Shown here piece by piece: positions 24,247-34,300 of a DNA stretch of 44,806 nucleotides. The position numbers and the translations under genes are program-made. The notes under the pieces are model-generated. The model was not told the origin of the DNA. It did not search any database and was given only the letters and a program-made list of their open reading frames with translations. Source of the DNA: Desulfococcaceae bacterium HSG9 (GTDB lineage Bacteria; Desulfobacterota; Desulfobacteria; Desulfobacterales; JAUCGF01); assembly GCA_030378005.1 (NCBI GenBank), contig JAUCGF010000120.1, positions 1-44,806 on the forward strand, read 5' to 3'. Numbering within the stretch: the first letter of the stretch is position 1; the number at the start of each line of letters is the position of its first letter.

Positions 24247-24714
24247 ATGAAATTAGTTCAATTGATCGTTTTACCCTTATTGGCCCTGATGTTAATTATG
24301 GCTTTGCCTTCCGGCACTGTTTTAGCGGAGGAAGCGGACCTGGTGAGCGCACTTGTGAAAGAACTTGGCATTAGCAAAAAACAGGCGACCGGCGGTTCCG
24401 GAGCCTTGTTCAACATGGCCAAAAATAGTATGAAAAAAGAGGATTTTAGTAAAGTTGCCGATGCTGTGCCCTCAATGGATGCACTGTTGAATGCAGCCCC
24501 TTCGTTTGCTAAAATTCCCGGTGCTGGTAAAATAGCGTCTGTTGTAGAGGGCGGTGCGGGCAAGGCGATTGGCTTGGCCAGTCTTGCCGATCAATTTTCT
24601 AAACTGAAAATGGATAAAAAAATGATCGGCAAATTCGTTCCCATCATTCTTTCTAAGGTTGAATCTAAAGGCGGTGCCCAAATAGCCGAGCTTTTAAAAG
24701 GGGTTTGGCAATAA
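24247..24714 (+). CDS. Exported DUF2780 (VcgC/VcgE) family protein
   Basis: A 155-aa protein with a cleavable signal peptide (LVQLIVLPLLALMLIMALPS, cleavage near VLA-EE). The mature part has the family pattern: LVSALVKELGISKKQATGG, SGALFNMAKNSMKKEDFSKV and VPSMDALLNAAP. The family is found in gamma- and deltaproteobacteria, with unknown function. A perfect AAGGAGGT six bases before fixes the ATG at 24247; the longer upstream reading frame is not needed. It is alone between repeat-rich regions. Confidence 0.82.
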   Translation: MKLVQLIVLPLLALMLIMALPSGTVLAEEADLVSALVKELGISKKQATGGSGALFNMAKNSMKKEDFSKVADAVPSMDALLNAAPSFAKIPGAGKIASVVEGGAGKAIGLASLADQFSKLKMDKKMIGKFVPIILSKVESKGGAQIAELLKGVWQ

Positions 24715-24777
24715 TACTGGAATTTTCCGACCTGTGCGACTCATTCAGAGTTACATTTGCAAGGATTTTATTTAGAA

Positions 24778-24932
24778 TCAGTAGATGGAAAGTTCAGGAG
24801 TGCAAAAATTAAGTGCAACGATTTTTTGCATCCAGCATCCCCGGAGGATTTTAGATTCAGGTGTCGGCAAAAAACCGCTTCGCTTAATTTTTGCGCTCCA
24901 TACCGTATTTTCAGGGATTTTCCATCTACTGA
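24778..24932. repeat. MITE-like element (155-bp copy) with perfect 14-bp TCAGTAGATGGAAA ends
   Basis: Perfect 14-bp terminal inverted repeats (24778-24791 and 24919-24932) enclose inner inverted arms GGAGTGCAAAAATTAAG and CTTAATTTTTGCGCTCC. There is no coding capacity. A short copy lies at 18833-18922 and a hybrid at 23713-23865. The size, terminal repeats and lack of genes are those of a miniature transposable element; no target-site duplication was confirmed. Confidence 0.65.
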
Positions 24933-24969
24933 GAATAGATTTTTTCCACTGCCAGATTGTGCCTATTAG

Positions 24970-25089
24970 ATCACGTCTGTCAAATTCGAATATGAGTCCG
25001 GCAGCGGTTATATCAGCCGGGAGTGTCGTATTATTATCGCGCCGTCTTGTGCAGGAGTCAACTTTATGATCGCCGCTTTTATTCTGTGA
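24970..25089 (+). pseudogene. Exosortase K (XrtK) fragment
   Basis: The frame reads TSVKFEYESGSGYISRECRI then IIAPSCAGVNFMIAAFIL before a TGA. The APSCAGVNF block is the catalytic-cysteine motif I recognise from exosortase K, a membrane protease-like protein that sorts envelope proteins. Only this roughly 39-residue piece remains, with a stop directly upstream and no start. The fragment runs into a receiver-domain fragment in another frame, so a deletion probably joined two former genes. Confidence 0.5.
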
Positions 25090-25186
25090 AGATGAACTCG
25101 CCATTGCCGATACGATTCAATATGCTCTGGAAACTGATGGTTTTGATGCGGTCTGTTTATCGTCCGGCACTCCTGTGATCGATTAA
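25076..25186 (+). pseudogene. CreB-like response-regulator receiver fragment
   Basis: The frame reads LLFCEDELAIADTIQYALET then DGFDAVCLSSGTPVID and a TAA. The CEDELAIADTIQYALE stretch matches the start of CreB/PhoB-type receiver domains (the acidic pair E-D-E). Nothing of the phosphoacceptor region or DNA-binding domain remains. It overlaps the exosortase fragment at the likely deletion junction (about 25079-25089). 25187-25301 holds nothing else recognisable. Confidence 0.5.
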
Positions 25187-25301
25187 TCTGTATATACGTC
25201 TTAAACAGGCCACCGACAGCATTCGTAAGGATTATTTTCAAAATTTTCTGGGGTGAGAACCGCTTCATTTTATGCCCATGGTAACTATCAAAGGAGCAAC
25301 C

Positions 25302-26441
25302 TTGCCCGAACCCGCCGGTATTTATATTCATATCCCTTTTTGTAAACAGAAATGTGCTTATTGTAATTTTTATTCCGTAACCGATATTTCACTGCAAAAG
25401 GCTTTTGTAAAGGTGCTACTGCGTGAAATGGAATTGGCAAGCGCGACCGACCTTTGTTTTGACACCATTTATATTGGTGGTGGCACGCCTTCAGTTATTC
25501 CCTCCAGGCATATTGATCAGGTTATAAGGCAGGCCAGGCAATTATTTCAATTCCATGATCACGTTGAATTAACTGTTGAGGTCAATCCCGGAACTGTAAA
25601 TGCGGCCGACTTGCGTGATTATCGCACTGCCGGCGTTAATCGGCTCAATATCGGCATACAATCTTTTGATGAAGCCAGCCTGAAATTTTTAGGCCGTATT
25701 CATTCAGGGCAAGATTCGTATCTGACCTTTAAAAATGCACGCCAACAAGGCTTTGACAATATCGGGCTTGATCTGATATACGGCCTTCCAAAACAAACCC
25801 CGCAACAATGGCGTTATGATTTGCAAAAAGCGATTGCGCTTGAACCGGAACATATTTCCTGTTACATGTTGACGATTGAAGCTGGCACGCCAATGGAGAA
25901 AAAACAGCGGCAAGGTTCGCTGACACCGTTATCAGAAGAACGTATATGTGAATTGTATAACATCGCCGTTCGCTATCTATGCGATCACGGATATGAGCAG
26001 TATGAAATATCAAACTTCGCACGCATCGGCCAACAGCGCGATTACCGGTCGGTGCATAATTCAAAATATTGGTCGTTTACGCCGTATATCGGCTTGGGGC
26101 CTTCCGCGCATTCTTATATTCATCCGATACGTTCATGGAACTGCCGGGAAATCACTGACTATATCAACATCGTTCAGAAGGGCAAACTTCCTTTGGAGGA
26201 CCAAGAGCGGCTCAATCGACGTCAACAAATCATCGAAACAATTTATGTCAGATTGCGAACGGCAGAAGGAATTGATTTGACGCAGTTTGAAAAAAAATTC
26301 GGAATTTGTTTGACAGATGAATTTTCAAGCCTTATCAAATTGCTTGTAAAACAGGGCAAATTGATCTGTACGCCTTCAAGATTGGCACTTACATCGGAAG
26401 GCATGTTGCACCATAATTCAATTACATTGATGTTTATTTGA
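25302..26441 (+). CDS. hemW: HemW-like radical SAM heme chaperone
   Basis: A 379-aa radical SAM protein formerly called oxygen-independent coproporphyrinogen oxidase-like. The [4Fe-4S] motif is PFCKQKCAYCNFY (C14, C18, C21), preceded by GIYIHI. TIYIGGGTPSV, LTVEVNPGT, NRLNIGIQSFDEASLKFLGR and GLDLIYGLPKQTP follow, all typical. The spacing C-x3-C-x2-C without the extra Cys of HemN marks HemW, a heme chaperone rather than the oxidase. I chose the TTG at 25302 because AAGGAG lies five bases upstream and the protein then starts as its relatives do; an ATG at 25272 is also in frame. Confidence 0.88.
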   Translation: MPEPAGIYIHIPFCKQKCAYCNFYSVTDISLQKAFVKVLLREMELASATDLCFDTIYIGGGTPSVIPSRHIDQVIRQARQLFQFHDHVELTVEVNPGTVNAADLRDYRTAGVNRLNIGIQSFDEASLKFLGRIHSGQDSYLTFKNARQQGFDNIGLDLIYGLPKQTPQQWRYDLQKAIALEPEHISCYMLTIEAGTPMEKKQRQGSLTPLSEERICELYNIAVRYLCDHGYEQYEISNFARIGQQRDYRSVHNSKYWSFTPYIGLGPSAHSYIHPIRSWNCREITDYINIVQKGKLPLEDQERLNRRQQIIETIYVRLRTAEGIDLTQFEKKFGICLTDEFSSLIKLLVKQGKLICTPSRLALTSEGMLHHNSITLMFI

Positions 26442-26511
26442 TGGGAAAATTTTTCAGGCTTCAGGTGTCAAAATGTCGCTACTGAAGACTGTGGACTGAA
26501 AATTGAACACT

Positions 26512-27231
26512 ATGCAGCTTTCAATTATTATTCCGGCGTACAATGAAGAAGACCGTATTGTGCGCACGTTACAAAAAACGCTGGATTACCTGAATCAACA
26601 GGATTATTTAAGCGAAGTCATTGTTGTCAGTGATGGCAGCAGTGACAAAACCGGCTCAGTGGTTGAAAATAAATTTGCCACTCAAGGCCGGGTTATACTT
26701 AAAATGCTTGAATACCATCCGAATCGGGGAAAAGGCTATGCGGTGCGTTACGGTATGCTCAAAAGCCGGGGCGAGCATGTTTTATTTATGGATGCCGATT
26801 ATGCGACGCCGATTGAAGAAGTGGAAAAGGGCCTGCGGTTATTAAACGATGGCTATGATGTTGCCATTGGGTCACGAGGGCTGACGGCTTCGGAAGTTAC
26901 TCATCATCAGCGTTTCAGCCGTGCTCTGGCAGCCAAAATATATACATTCGTGCAGAATACATATCTGGGATTTCAATATAAGGATACCCAATGTGGCTTC
27001 AAATTGTTTAAGCATTCGGCGGCGCACCATTTATTTGCTATGCAAATGCTTGACAGCGTTATTTTTGATCCGGAGATTCTTTGGCTCGCCGGCCGTCATG
27101 GTTATAAAGTGACTGAATTCCCCGTGCATTGGGAGCATGACGAAAATTCGCGCATACAGTACGACACATTTGCCAAATCACTTTTTGTTTTTCAGGAATT
27201 ATTTAAAATCAGGCATCTCCACCGCAACTGA
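26512..27231 (+). CDS. Glycosyltransferase family 2, dolichyl-phosphate glucosyltransferase-like
   Basis: A 239-aa GT-A enzyme. Motifs: SIIIPAYNEEDRIVRTL at the start, VVSDGSSDKT, PNRGKGYAVRYGM, the metal-binding D-x-D in LFMDADYATP, and YKDTQCGFKLF. The set matches the Alg5/DPG-synthase-like branch that makes polyprenyl-phosphate sugars in the membrane. No transmembrane tail is visible, so the product may be used by a partner elsewhere. The start could also be the TTG at 26503 (three residues more); neither has a strong ribosome site. It follows hemW by 70 bp. Confidence 0.85.
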   Translation: MQLSIIIPAYNEEDRIVRTLQKTLDYLNQQDYLSEVIVVSDGSSDKTGSVVENKFATQGRVILKMLEYHPNRGKGYAVRYGMLKSRGEHVLFMDADYATPIEEVEKGLRLLNDGYDVAIGSRGLTASEVTHHQRFSRALAAKIYTFVQNTYLGFQYKDTQCGFKLFKHSAAHHLFAMQMLDSVIFDPEILWLAGRHGYKVTEFPVHWEHDENSRIQYDTFAKSLFVFQELFKIRHLHRN

Positions 27232-27271
27232 GCAATGTGGAAATAAAAAATAATGCAAGGGAAAAACTGTT

Positions 27272-27748
27272 ATGAAAGCGGATTTTGTAGTTTATGACCG
27301 TAATGGCCAGATAGTCCTCATAGCACAAGTTAAAAGAAAAACAGGTGTTTCTGCTGAATGGGCAGCTAAATGGAGACGCAATATGCTTTCACATGGCGTT
27401 CTGCCTGATGCAAAATATTTTTTAATCGCATTAATGGATCGTTTTTATCTTTGGAAAGATGCCGGGAATGCGCCCGAACCGGTTGCTCCGACTTTTGAAA
27501 TTGATGCCGGACCGGTTGTGAAACCGTATCTCGAGGAAAGCGGTATTTCATCGGAAAACATCAGTCCTCAAAGCTTTGAACTCATTATTGCCACTTGGCT
27601 GAATTCCGTACTGCACATTAAAATTCCGATGAATGAGGAAAACGAAATACGTAAATGGATAACTGACTCAGGACTTTCGGAAGCTGTCAGCGGAGGATAT
27701 CTAAAGCATGAGGTAACACTTTATTTGACCACGGTTATCAATTTATAA
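27272..27748 (+). CDS. Small hypothetical protein with PD-(D/E)xK nuclease-like N-terminus
   Basis: A 158-aa protein. The start MKADFVVYDRNGQIVLIAQV then KRKTG resembles the beta-hairpin core of restriction-endonuclease-like folds (D4, then Q-V-K with Q19 and K21 in place of E-x-K). A conserved-looking WAAKWRRNMLSHG helix follows, as in proteins that use this fold for non-nuclease roles. The rest (about 85-158) is helical. I do not assign a function. It lies 40 bp after the glycosyltransferase and 19 bp before tsaE, so it is probably co-transcribed. Confidence 0.6.
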   Translation: MKADFVVYDRNGQIVLIAQVKRKTGVSAEWAAKWRRNMLSHGVLPDAKYFLIALMDRFYLWKDAGNAPEPVAPTFEIDAGPVVKPYLEESGISSENISPQSFELIIATWLNSVLHIKIPMNEENEIRKWITDSGLSEAVSGGYLKHEVTLYLTTVINL

Positions 27749-27767
27749 TAGACAAAATCAGCCTGAC

Positions 27768-28271
27768 ATGACCAATGCTCTTCAAATCAATACCAGTTCC
27801 TCAGATGCAACCTATTCTCTAGGGCGTCAAATCGGCAGATGCCTTCAAACCGGCATGATTATCGCATTGTGCGGCGATCTGGGTGCGGGTAAAACAGTTT
27901 TCGTGCAGGGATTGGGAGCCGGTTTGGAAGTTCCATCGCAATACTATATCACCAGCCCCACCTATACGTTAATTAACGAATATCCTGGCCGGCTGCCCCT
28001 GTTTCATGTTGATTTATATCGATTAGATAACGTAAATAATATTGACGTCAATGATCTTGATGCTAATATTGGTCTTTACGATATTTTTAACGCAAAGGGA
28101 ATTGTCGCCATTGAATGGGCAGAGCGTTGTTTGCAATCCCTTGCGGATGATTATCTGAAAATCGAAATCAGTATAATTGATGATGAAAAACGAACCTTTA
28201 TTTTAACTTCTTATGGAGATATGTCTGCGAATGTGTTGCGACAAATCTCACATAAGAACGGGCAGGAATAA
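27768..28271 (+). CDS. tsaE: tRNA threonylcarbamoyladenosine biosynthesis ATPase TsaE
   Basis: A 167-aa P-loop protein required with TsaB and TsaD for t6A37 modification of ANN-decoding tRNAs. Walker A is GDLGAGKT (36-43), followed by the family stretches ITSPTYTLINEY, LFHVDLYRLDN and AIEWAERC. The length is typical (about 150-165 aa). The stop lies only two bases before the aspartate kinase start, so the two are surely co-transcribed. Confidence 0.95.
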   Translation: MTNALQINTSSSDATYSLGRQIGRCLQTGMIIALCGDLGAGKTVFVQGLGAGLEVPSQYYITSPTYTLINEYPGRLPLFHVDLYRLDNVNNIDVNDLDANIGLYDIFNAKGIVAIEWAERCLQSLADDYLKIEISIIDDEKRTFILTSYGDMSANVLRQISHKNGQE

Positions 28272-28273
28272 AA

Positions 28274-29515
28274 ATGGCTCTGATTGTACAAAAATATGGC
28301 GGCACTTCGGTTGCCGATCTTAATCGAATTCATGAGGTGGCCAAACGCGTGGCCGGCAACTATGATCGTGGAGACAATATTATTGTTGTTCTTTCAGCAA
28401 TGGCCGGTGCCACTGACAATCTGATCAGTATGGCCAATCAGGTTACGGAATCACCGGAACGCCGCGAGTTGGATGTTTTAATGGCCACTGGTGAGCAAAC
28501 CACGGCGGCGTTATTGGCAATAACTTTAATGTCAATGGGATATCCGGCGCAATCTTTATTAGGGTATCAGGCGGAAGTGCGCACCAATGGCGATCACTGC
28601 AACGCCCGTATCATTGACATCGGCGCGCACCGCATAACCGATTTGATTAGCCAACGCAAAATCGTGGTCGTAGCCGGTTTTCAGGGTAGCGATTCCCAAG
28701 GCAATATCACAACTCTGGGGCGCGGCGGCTCAGACACTACGGCTGTGGCTATCGCCGCGGCCGCGAAAGCCGATCTGTGTGAAATTTACACCGATGTGGA
28801 CGGCATTTACACAACGGATCCCAATATTTGCGAAAAAGCACGCAAACTTGATTTTATTTCATACAACGAAATATTGGAAATGGCCAGTTTGGGAGCCAAA
28901 GTATTGCAAATCAGATCTGTCGAATTCGCCAAAAAATATAATGTGCCTGTGCATGTCAGGTCATCATTTAATGAGAAAGAGGGAACTATGGTTGTCAATG
29001 AATATGACGGCATGGAAAAAATTATCGTGTCCGGCGTTACCTGTAATAAAAATGAAGCGCGCATCACTTTAAGAGCGGTACCAGATCAACCGGGAATTTC
29101 GGCCAAAATTTTTACACCGCTGGCCCAAGAGGGAATTCAGGTCGATATGATTATCCAAAACACCCGCTCCGGCGGCATGACCGATGTTACTTTCACGGTT
29201 GCACGTTCAGATTTTAAGCGGGCTGTTGAGGTATCTGAAAAGGTCGTAAAAGAGATCGGCGGTGAAACTGTGGGGACCGCTCATGAAATCGCCAAGGTTT
29301 CTGTCACCGGTGTTGGCATGAAAAATCATTCGGGAGTGGCGGCCACAATGTTTGCCGCTCTGGCCGCTGAAAATATCAATATCCGTCTGATCAGCACTTC
29401 CGAAATCAGGATTTCATGCGTAGTGCAGGAAAAATATGCCGAATTGGCCGTGCGTGTTTTGCACAGCGCTTTCGGTCTGGATCAGAAATCGGAGTTGAAT
29501 CATGTTAACGCATAA
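28274..29515 (+). CDS. lysC: Aspartate kinase
   Basis: A 413-aa enzyme for the first step of the lysine/threonine/methionine pathway (aspartate to aspartyl-4-phosphate). The N-terminal kinase domain begins ALIVQKYGGTSVAD and shows GFQGSD, TLGRGGSDTTA and CEIYTDVDGIYTTDP. The C-terminal part (about 265-413) holds two ACT domains, including NTRSGGMTDVTFTV and a TGVGMKNHSGVAATMF segment, so feedback control by amino acids is expected. The size matches the monofunctional single-gene class. The next gene overlaps its end by 14 bases. Confidence 0.96.
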   Translation: MALIVQKYGGTSVADLNRIHEVAKRVAGNYDRGDNIIVVLSAMAGATDNLISMANQVTESPERRELDVLMATGEQTTAALLAITLMSMGYPAQSLLGYQAEVRTNGDHCNARIIDIGAHRITDLISQRKIVVVAGFQGSDSQGNITTLGRGGSDTTAVAIAAAAKADLCEIYTDVDGIYTTDPNICEKARKLDFISYNEILEMASLGAKVLQIRSVEFAKKYNVPVHVRSSFNEKEGTMVVNEYDGMEKIIVSGVTCNKNEARITLRAVPDQPGISAKIFTPLAQEGIQVDMIIQNTRSGGMTDVTFTVARSDFKRAVEVSEKVVKEIGGETVGTAHEIAKVSVTGVGMKNHSGVAATMFAALAAENINIRLISTSEIRISCVVQEKYAELAVRVLHSAFGLDQKSELNHVNA

Positions 29516-30209
29516 CGAACTTCAGCAATATTTGACGCCCACCGCCATTATTGACAGTGATCATCAGCAGGTGGCAGCGTATGCGCGTGAGCATATCCGC
29601 GATGCGGGGGATGACCCGATCTCCAAAGCTGTAGCGCTGTATTATGCGGTGCGGGATAAAATCTGGTACACGCCTTATTATCCTTTTTATCTGCCGGAAC
29701 ACTATCGCGCCAGTAATGTTTTGCAAAGCGGAAAGGGCTATTGTGTCAGCAAAGCATCGTTGTTATGCGCCTTGGGACGCGCCTGCGACATTCCCAGCCG
29801 CTTCGGATTCGCAGATGTCAAAAACCATCTGGCCACCCGTCAACTGCTTGACTATATGGGAAGTGATCTGTTCGTGTATCACGGCTTTGTCGAATTTTAT
29901 CTTGACAATAAATGGGTTAAAGCCACACCGGCGTTCAATGCCTCCCTATGTCGGCGGCATCAGGTGGTTCCACTTGAATTTAATGGTCATGAAGATTCCG
30001 TTTTCCAAGCTTATAATGAGGATCAACAACGTTTTATGGAATATATCAATGATCACGGCGTTTTTGATGATATTCCGGTGGATGCCATCGTTACCGCTTG
30101 GCGAAAAACCTATACGGACGCCCGGGTTGATAAATGGATTCGTCAATTTGATGAAAACAATGGCCGCCCTATCCGTAATTTTGCAAAAGAAGACGTTGTC
30201 CGCACATAA
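29502..30209 (+). CDS. Transglutaminase-like superfamily protein
   Basis: A 235-aa protein with the transglutaminase-like cysteine-protease fold: GYCVSKASLLCALGR (catalytic C81), IPSRFGFADVKNH, and FVYHGFVEFYLDNKWVKATP (H127). The usual third-residue Asp region (DPT-like) reads KATPAFN, which I believe is typical of this subfamily. No signal peptide is seen, so it acts in the cytoplasm; its substrate is unknown. It overlaps lysC by 14 bp. Its last 102 bp are duplicated at 39511-39612 with about 93 percent identity. Confidence 0.82.
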   Translation: MLTHNELQQYLTPTAIIDSDHQQVAAYAREHIRDAGDDPISKAVALYYAVRDKIWYTPYYPFYLPEHYRASNVLQSGKGYCVSKASLLCALGRACDIPSRFGFADVKNHLATRQLLDYMGSDLFVYHGFVEFYLDNKWVKATPAFNASLCRRHQVVPLEFNGHEDSVFQAYNEDQQRFMEYINDHGVFDDIPVDAIVTAWRKTYTDARVDKWIRQFDENNGRPIRNFAKEDVVRT

Positions 30210-30570
30210 TTGTTCTATCGTAAATAGGTGCAGAAAAGAATCTCCCTGACTTCGGCGTTAAATGCAATTTAAAATAATGTATGAAAGTTATCGTTTGTTG
30301 TTGCCAAGTTTCATTTCATCTTCATGCCTAAGTCGTTCGATATTAAAGTATTGCAATTAATAAAAGCTGTGATTTAAAACGCAATTATTTTAACAATGGA
30401 AAGGGGGCTGAAAAGACGTTGATAAATAAATGTTATCATCGCCAATCGTGCGTTCAACAAAACACGTAGTTGCCTTTCAGAAACATTATGGATTTTATTA
30501 AAACTGAAATGACTTTTCCATGTTTTAAAAATATTTTCAATTCTCTATCTTGACCCACACAACTTTAAAA

Positions 30571-30819
30571 TCATTTCAAATGAATCAGAAAATCAGGGGC
30601 TTCTATTTTACCTGAACGCCGTTTGCAAAAACCGGTTTCGAAAGCCGACGCTTCAATTTCCACACGAGATAATCCCACCGCATTAAAAAATTCGGAATTC
30701 ACAAGTCCCTCCTGATCTGAATTGTCATGAGCCGCAACAGGTTTCAGAGTCTTGGCGCGTATCGCGACACCTGGATTTTCAACACTTTTTGTCACAGTCA
30801 TTCCCACAAAAAACACCAT
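30571..30819 (-). pseudogene. IS4-type transposase N-terminal remnant
   Basis: An 82-codon frame whose end reads LVNSEFFNAVGLSRVEIEAS, AFETGFCKRRSGKIEAPDFL, then a stop. The (A)FETGFCKRxSGKIxxxDFL pattern resembles the N-terminus of IS4-family transposases (ETGF-KR motif). The catalytic domain is missing and the upstream part is not transposase-like. 30210-30570 shows no gene. Confidence 0.45.
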
Positions 30820-31390
30820 CCGATTTCAGGAAGGCGGTTTATATTGAATCAGATATTCCGTTCACTCTGATATTCAGAGATATTAATCGATTTAAGATTA
30901 AAATCAGCGATATTTATGCCATATACTGATTTTTTAATAGAATATCACCGTTTTTTCAGTTTATAACATATTGACATCTGTAATTTTGCCGTATAAAAAA
31001 TCTCGACATTCTTTTTGGGCAAAAACTGCAGATATAGTATCGTAATCCGGCCGCGTCCGTTATATGTTATGGGTAATATTACAAGAAAATTAATAACCAA
31101 TTGTATTTACCGAATATATTTTAACTCGTTATCCTTAGCTTGACGCATATGCCCAGAGGGGGCGGCATATTTGTAGCGAAAAACACCGCTCCTTCTTACC
31201 ATTGAGTCCCGTAGGGACGGTATATTTTTATTCATACGCTATTTTTCCATATCCAACCGAAAATAATAACCGCCTTATGCCAAATGCTCTACAAGATAGC
31301 TTGATCATTCGCAATATTTTTACTATAAAGATTTGTTCGCTCTAAATAGCACTTTGTTACATTAATGTATAAGATGTAAAGGAAATTCCT
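30820..31390. other. A+T-rich intergenic region upstream of the sensor kinase
   Basis: No gene is seen. It contains a palindromic GTCCCGTAGGGAC (31206-31218) inside a GTAGGGACGGTATATTTTT context and a nearby GCATATGCCCAGAGGGGGCG stretch that may be a further short dispersed repeat. The promoter of the kinase gene must lie here, but no box is convincing in this A+T-rich sequence. Confidence 0.4.
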
Positions 31391-34300
31391 ATGCCAATAG
31401 AAACATGGAAAAACGGAACGCATTTTCCTGCGGTGGAAAAATCGAGCTTAACGAAACAATTTCTTTGTATAAAGGATTTTTTTGCGAAATTGCATGAATT
31501 AAAAAAAATTTTGGCAAGTAACAATGAGGAATTGGAATGGTTGTCTTTCCCTATGTCCGAAGAAGAGCGCTTTGCAGCGGGGTTAGCAAAGGGCGAGTAC
31601 GAATCTCTTATTACTTATAAAAGTAAAAATCATGAAATAAATCAAATTATTCCAGATGATCTCAACCATTTTTATCAAAAAAAAGGCACTCTAAAAGACA
31701 ATCATTTAAAATGGATTTACGTTGTAACAGACGAAACAAGAGCAAATGAACCCATCTGCGCATTAAAAACGAATCGAAAATCCGTCACTGATATAAATAC
31801 TAAACATACGGTTCTTAGAGTACTTTTACATTTGCGCAATAGACTAAAAGATAAAATGTCGCTTCAATTCCTACGATTGCCCACATCTGTCAGCAAGATT
31901 GAAAATATAGACAATAGAAATGAATTGCAAGAGTGTTTACTTCAAGAATCAGTCATGATTACTGATATAGAAAATAGTGCAAGCCTATGGATGAAATCAA
32001 GAGACCAAAACTTCCTTATCCTAAAAAAATTATTTTGTAATGGTAAATTTGTAAACATTGATAATGAAATTGATGATCGGCTACAGATCGACGATAATTC
32101 ATGTTTAAAGGAATTTATGGAGGGTAAAAAATGTAGGGTTCAACTCGGCGAGCCTAAATATCTTCCCATAATTCGAGAAACAATAAACGCTCGTGTATCT
32201 TTAGGCATCCCACTGATATTTCAAAACAATGCTATCGGTGTACTATGTATTTGGTCAAAAAAATATTTTCATTTCCTACCTATGGATATATTTGCAGCTA
32301 ATACGCTTGCAACAGTCGCTGCTTCATGTCTTGAGAATTTTCACCGCATTAATATACTACAAGAAATTGAAAATATTACTGGTCGTGTTTTAAATGCGCG
32401 CACCAACATAAGTCGTTGGTTAGAAGATATTGATTCAACCGTTGGTTTTAACAAAAACTTAACCTGGTCGTTGCATCTTAAAGATCCGGAGACAGGTATG
32501 ATTGATGCGGTTGCTGCACATGGGCGAACAGATAAAAAATGGGAGCGCGAGTCCAGACACCATTGCACAACAGACGATATACACGCACAAATCATTCGCA
32601 ATCATACCGCCGTAATCATTCGAGGTCGTGATGAGCGTTTTGATCCTTTCATCAGCAAGCGCTATAATGATAGGGATCAGATGACCAGCATTATTATGCC
32701 ATTATATGAAAAAGTGGTTTCCGCTTATGAACTGTCTGATACGAGCAAACAAAATGGGTCATCAGCCATAAAAAAATACAAGCTTTCACCACCTGATTCC
32801 GAGGCTATCGGCAGTCTCCAAATTGCAACAAAAGAAGATGCCTTTTTCTCAGATGAAGAGTTCGGTCGTATCTTCAAAACCATACAAGGTAAAAATGATG
32901 CATTCAACACTTATACACTCAGGCAAGCTTTAAGTCTATTACCAGATACATTGCGTTTTTTTGGTAAAGCGCAAGAAGCGCAATTATATTTCGGTGCTAC
33001 TATTTTAAAAAATGAAGGGCCAATATTTAAATCTGGCCAATCAAGTGAAGACAGCATAGAAATTAAATTTCCATTCCTTTCTAAAGATGATAATGCATAC
33101 ATAAAATTAAAATTTGCCCCTTCTAATAAACCATCAAAAATGGAACTGCTTTTTATTGAGACTTTTATCTTGATATTGGGTCGTCTCTTAGAAGCCGTAT
33201 ATGATCGACGAATTTCATCAAATAAAGGCCGATTTCTTCAAGAACTGTCAATTGCGATAACAGAGTTCCATAATTTTACGGATGAAGAAAGTTTTATTAA
33301 ACAAATTGCGAAAACCATTATCCGCTATTTTTACGCTGAAGATGTATGTTTTATTAAAGGTGCTATGTCTGGTTCTGAAGGTGGGGATAATAAAAAGAAT
33401 CTGAAGCCAACTTTTATGTACCGGATTGCCAAAAATGAAAAACCCATTGAATGCCCACAAAATTCTTGCTTCTTAATGGATACAAAATGGATTAGAAATG
33501 GTTCCTATTCTTACAGTGACTTAAAAAAAGATAACCCGATACTTCTTAATCATTTTGTTGGAAACATATCTGAAGATGATCGCTTTATATTTCATGAGAT
33601 TATTAAACCCTCTCCTTCCACTGACAACCAGTTCCTGCGTATGATTGTAAGATTACAACCTACAATGAAAAAAATAGTTGAACAGGTTGATGAATTGCTT
33701 GATTTATTTAATGTTTCAGTCGGTTCAGTGCTAAAAGGGTACTGGAAACAAGAGCTTGAGAAAGAAAAATGGATGAAGCGCTATACTGATATGAGCAAGC
33801 TTTCAACTGATAATATCGATGAATTACTAGAACGTACGATCAATCTTTTAAAAGGAACAAATGGATATGTGGGAGTCATTTTCTTCGGTTACGATGATTA
33901 TGGAGATAAGTATTTCGTATATAAAATGGATGGCGAAGAAAATTATTTTGAACCGGGTCAGATACCAACACGACATAAATTTAAAAGACGAAATGTTAAG
34001 GGTAAAGATATTTATAAAGATAAAAACGTTTTATCTCGATGGATTGATAAAGATTCACTTAATCAGCCTCCTTTCAAATATTTTCCCTTCAGAAGAGATA
34101 TGGATTTGCTCATAGTTAGTCCAATTCAACATCGTTCAATTGAAGGGAGTATTTTTAATCATTTTGTTGTAGTTAGAAAAGCAGGTGAAGACGACAGCGG
34201 CGATTTGCGATTTCTGGCAGGTTTAGCCATAGTATTGCGAGATCAGATACGTCGTATTGAAGCAAAAAAAATTATTGAAGTAAGGACAAAGGCGGAGGAG

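Noticed and set aside
29502..30249. 201-codon plus-strand frame overlapping the transglutaminase-like gene (29644-30249)
   Set aside because: It is out of frame with the recognisable enzyme, shows no family pattern and has no ribosome site.
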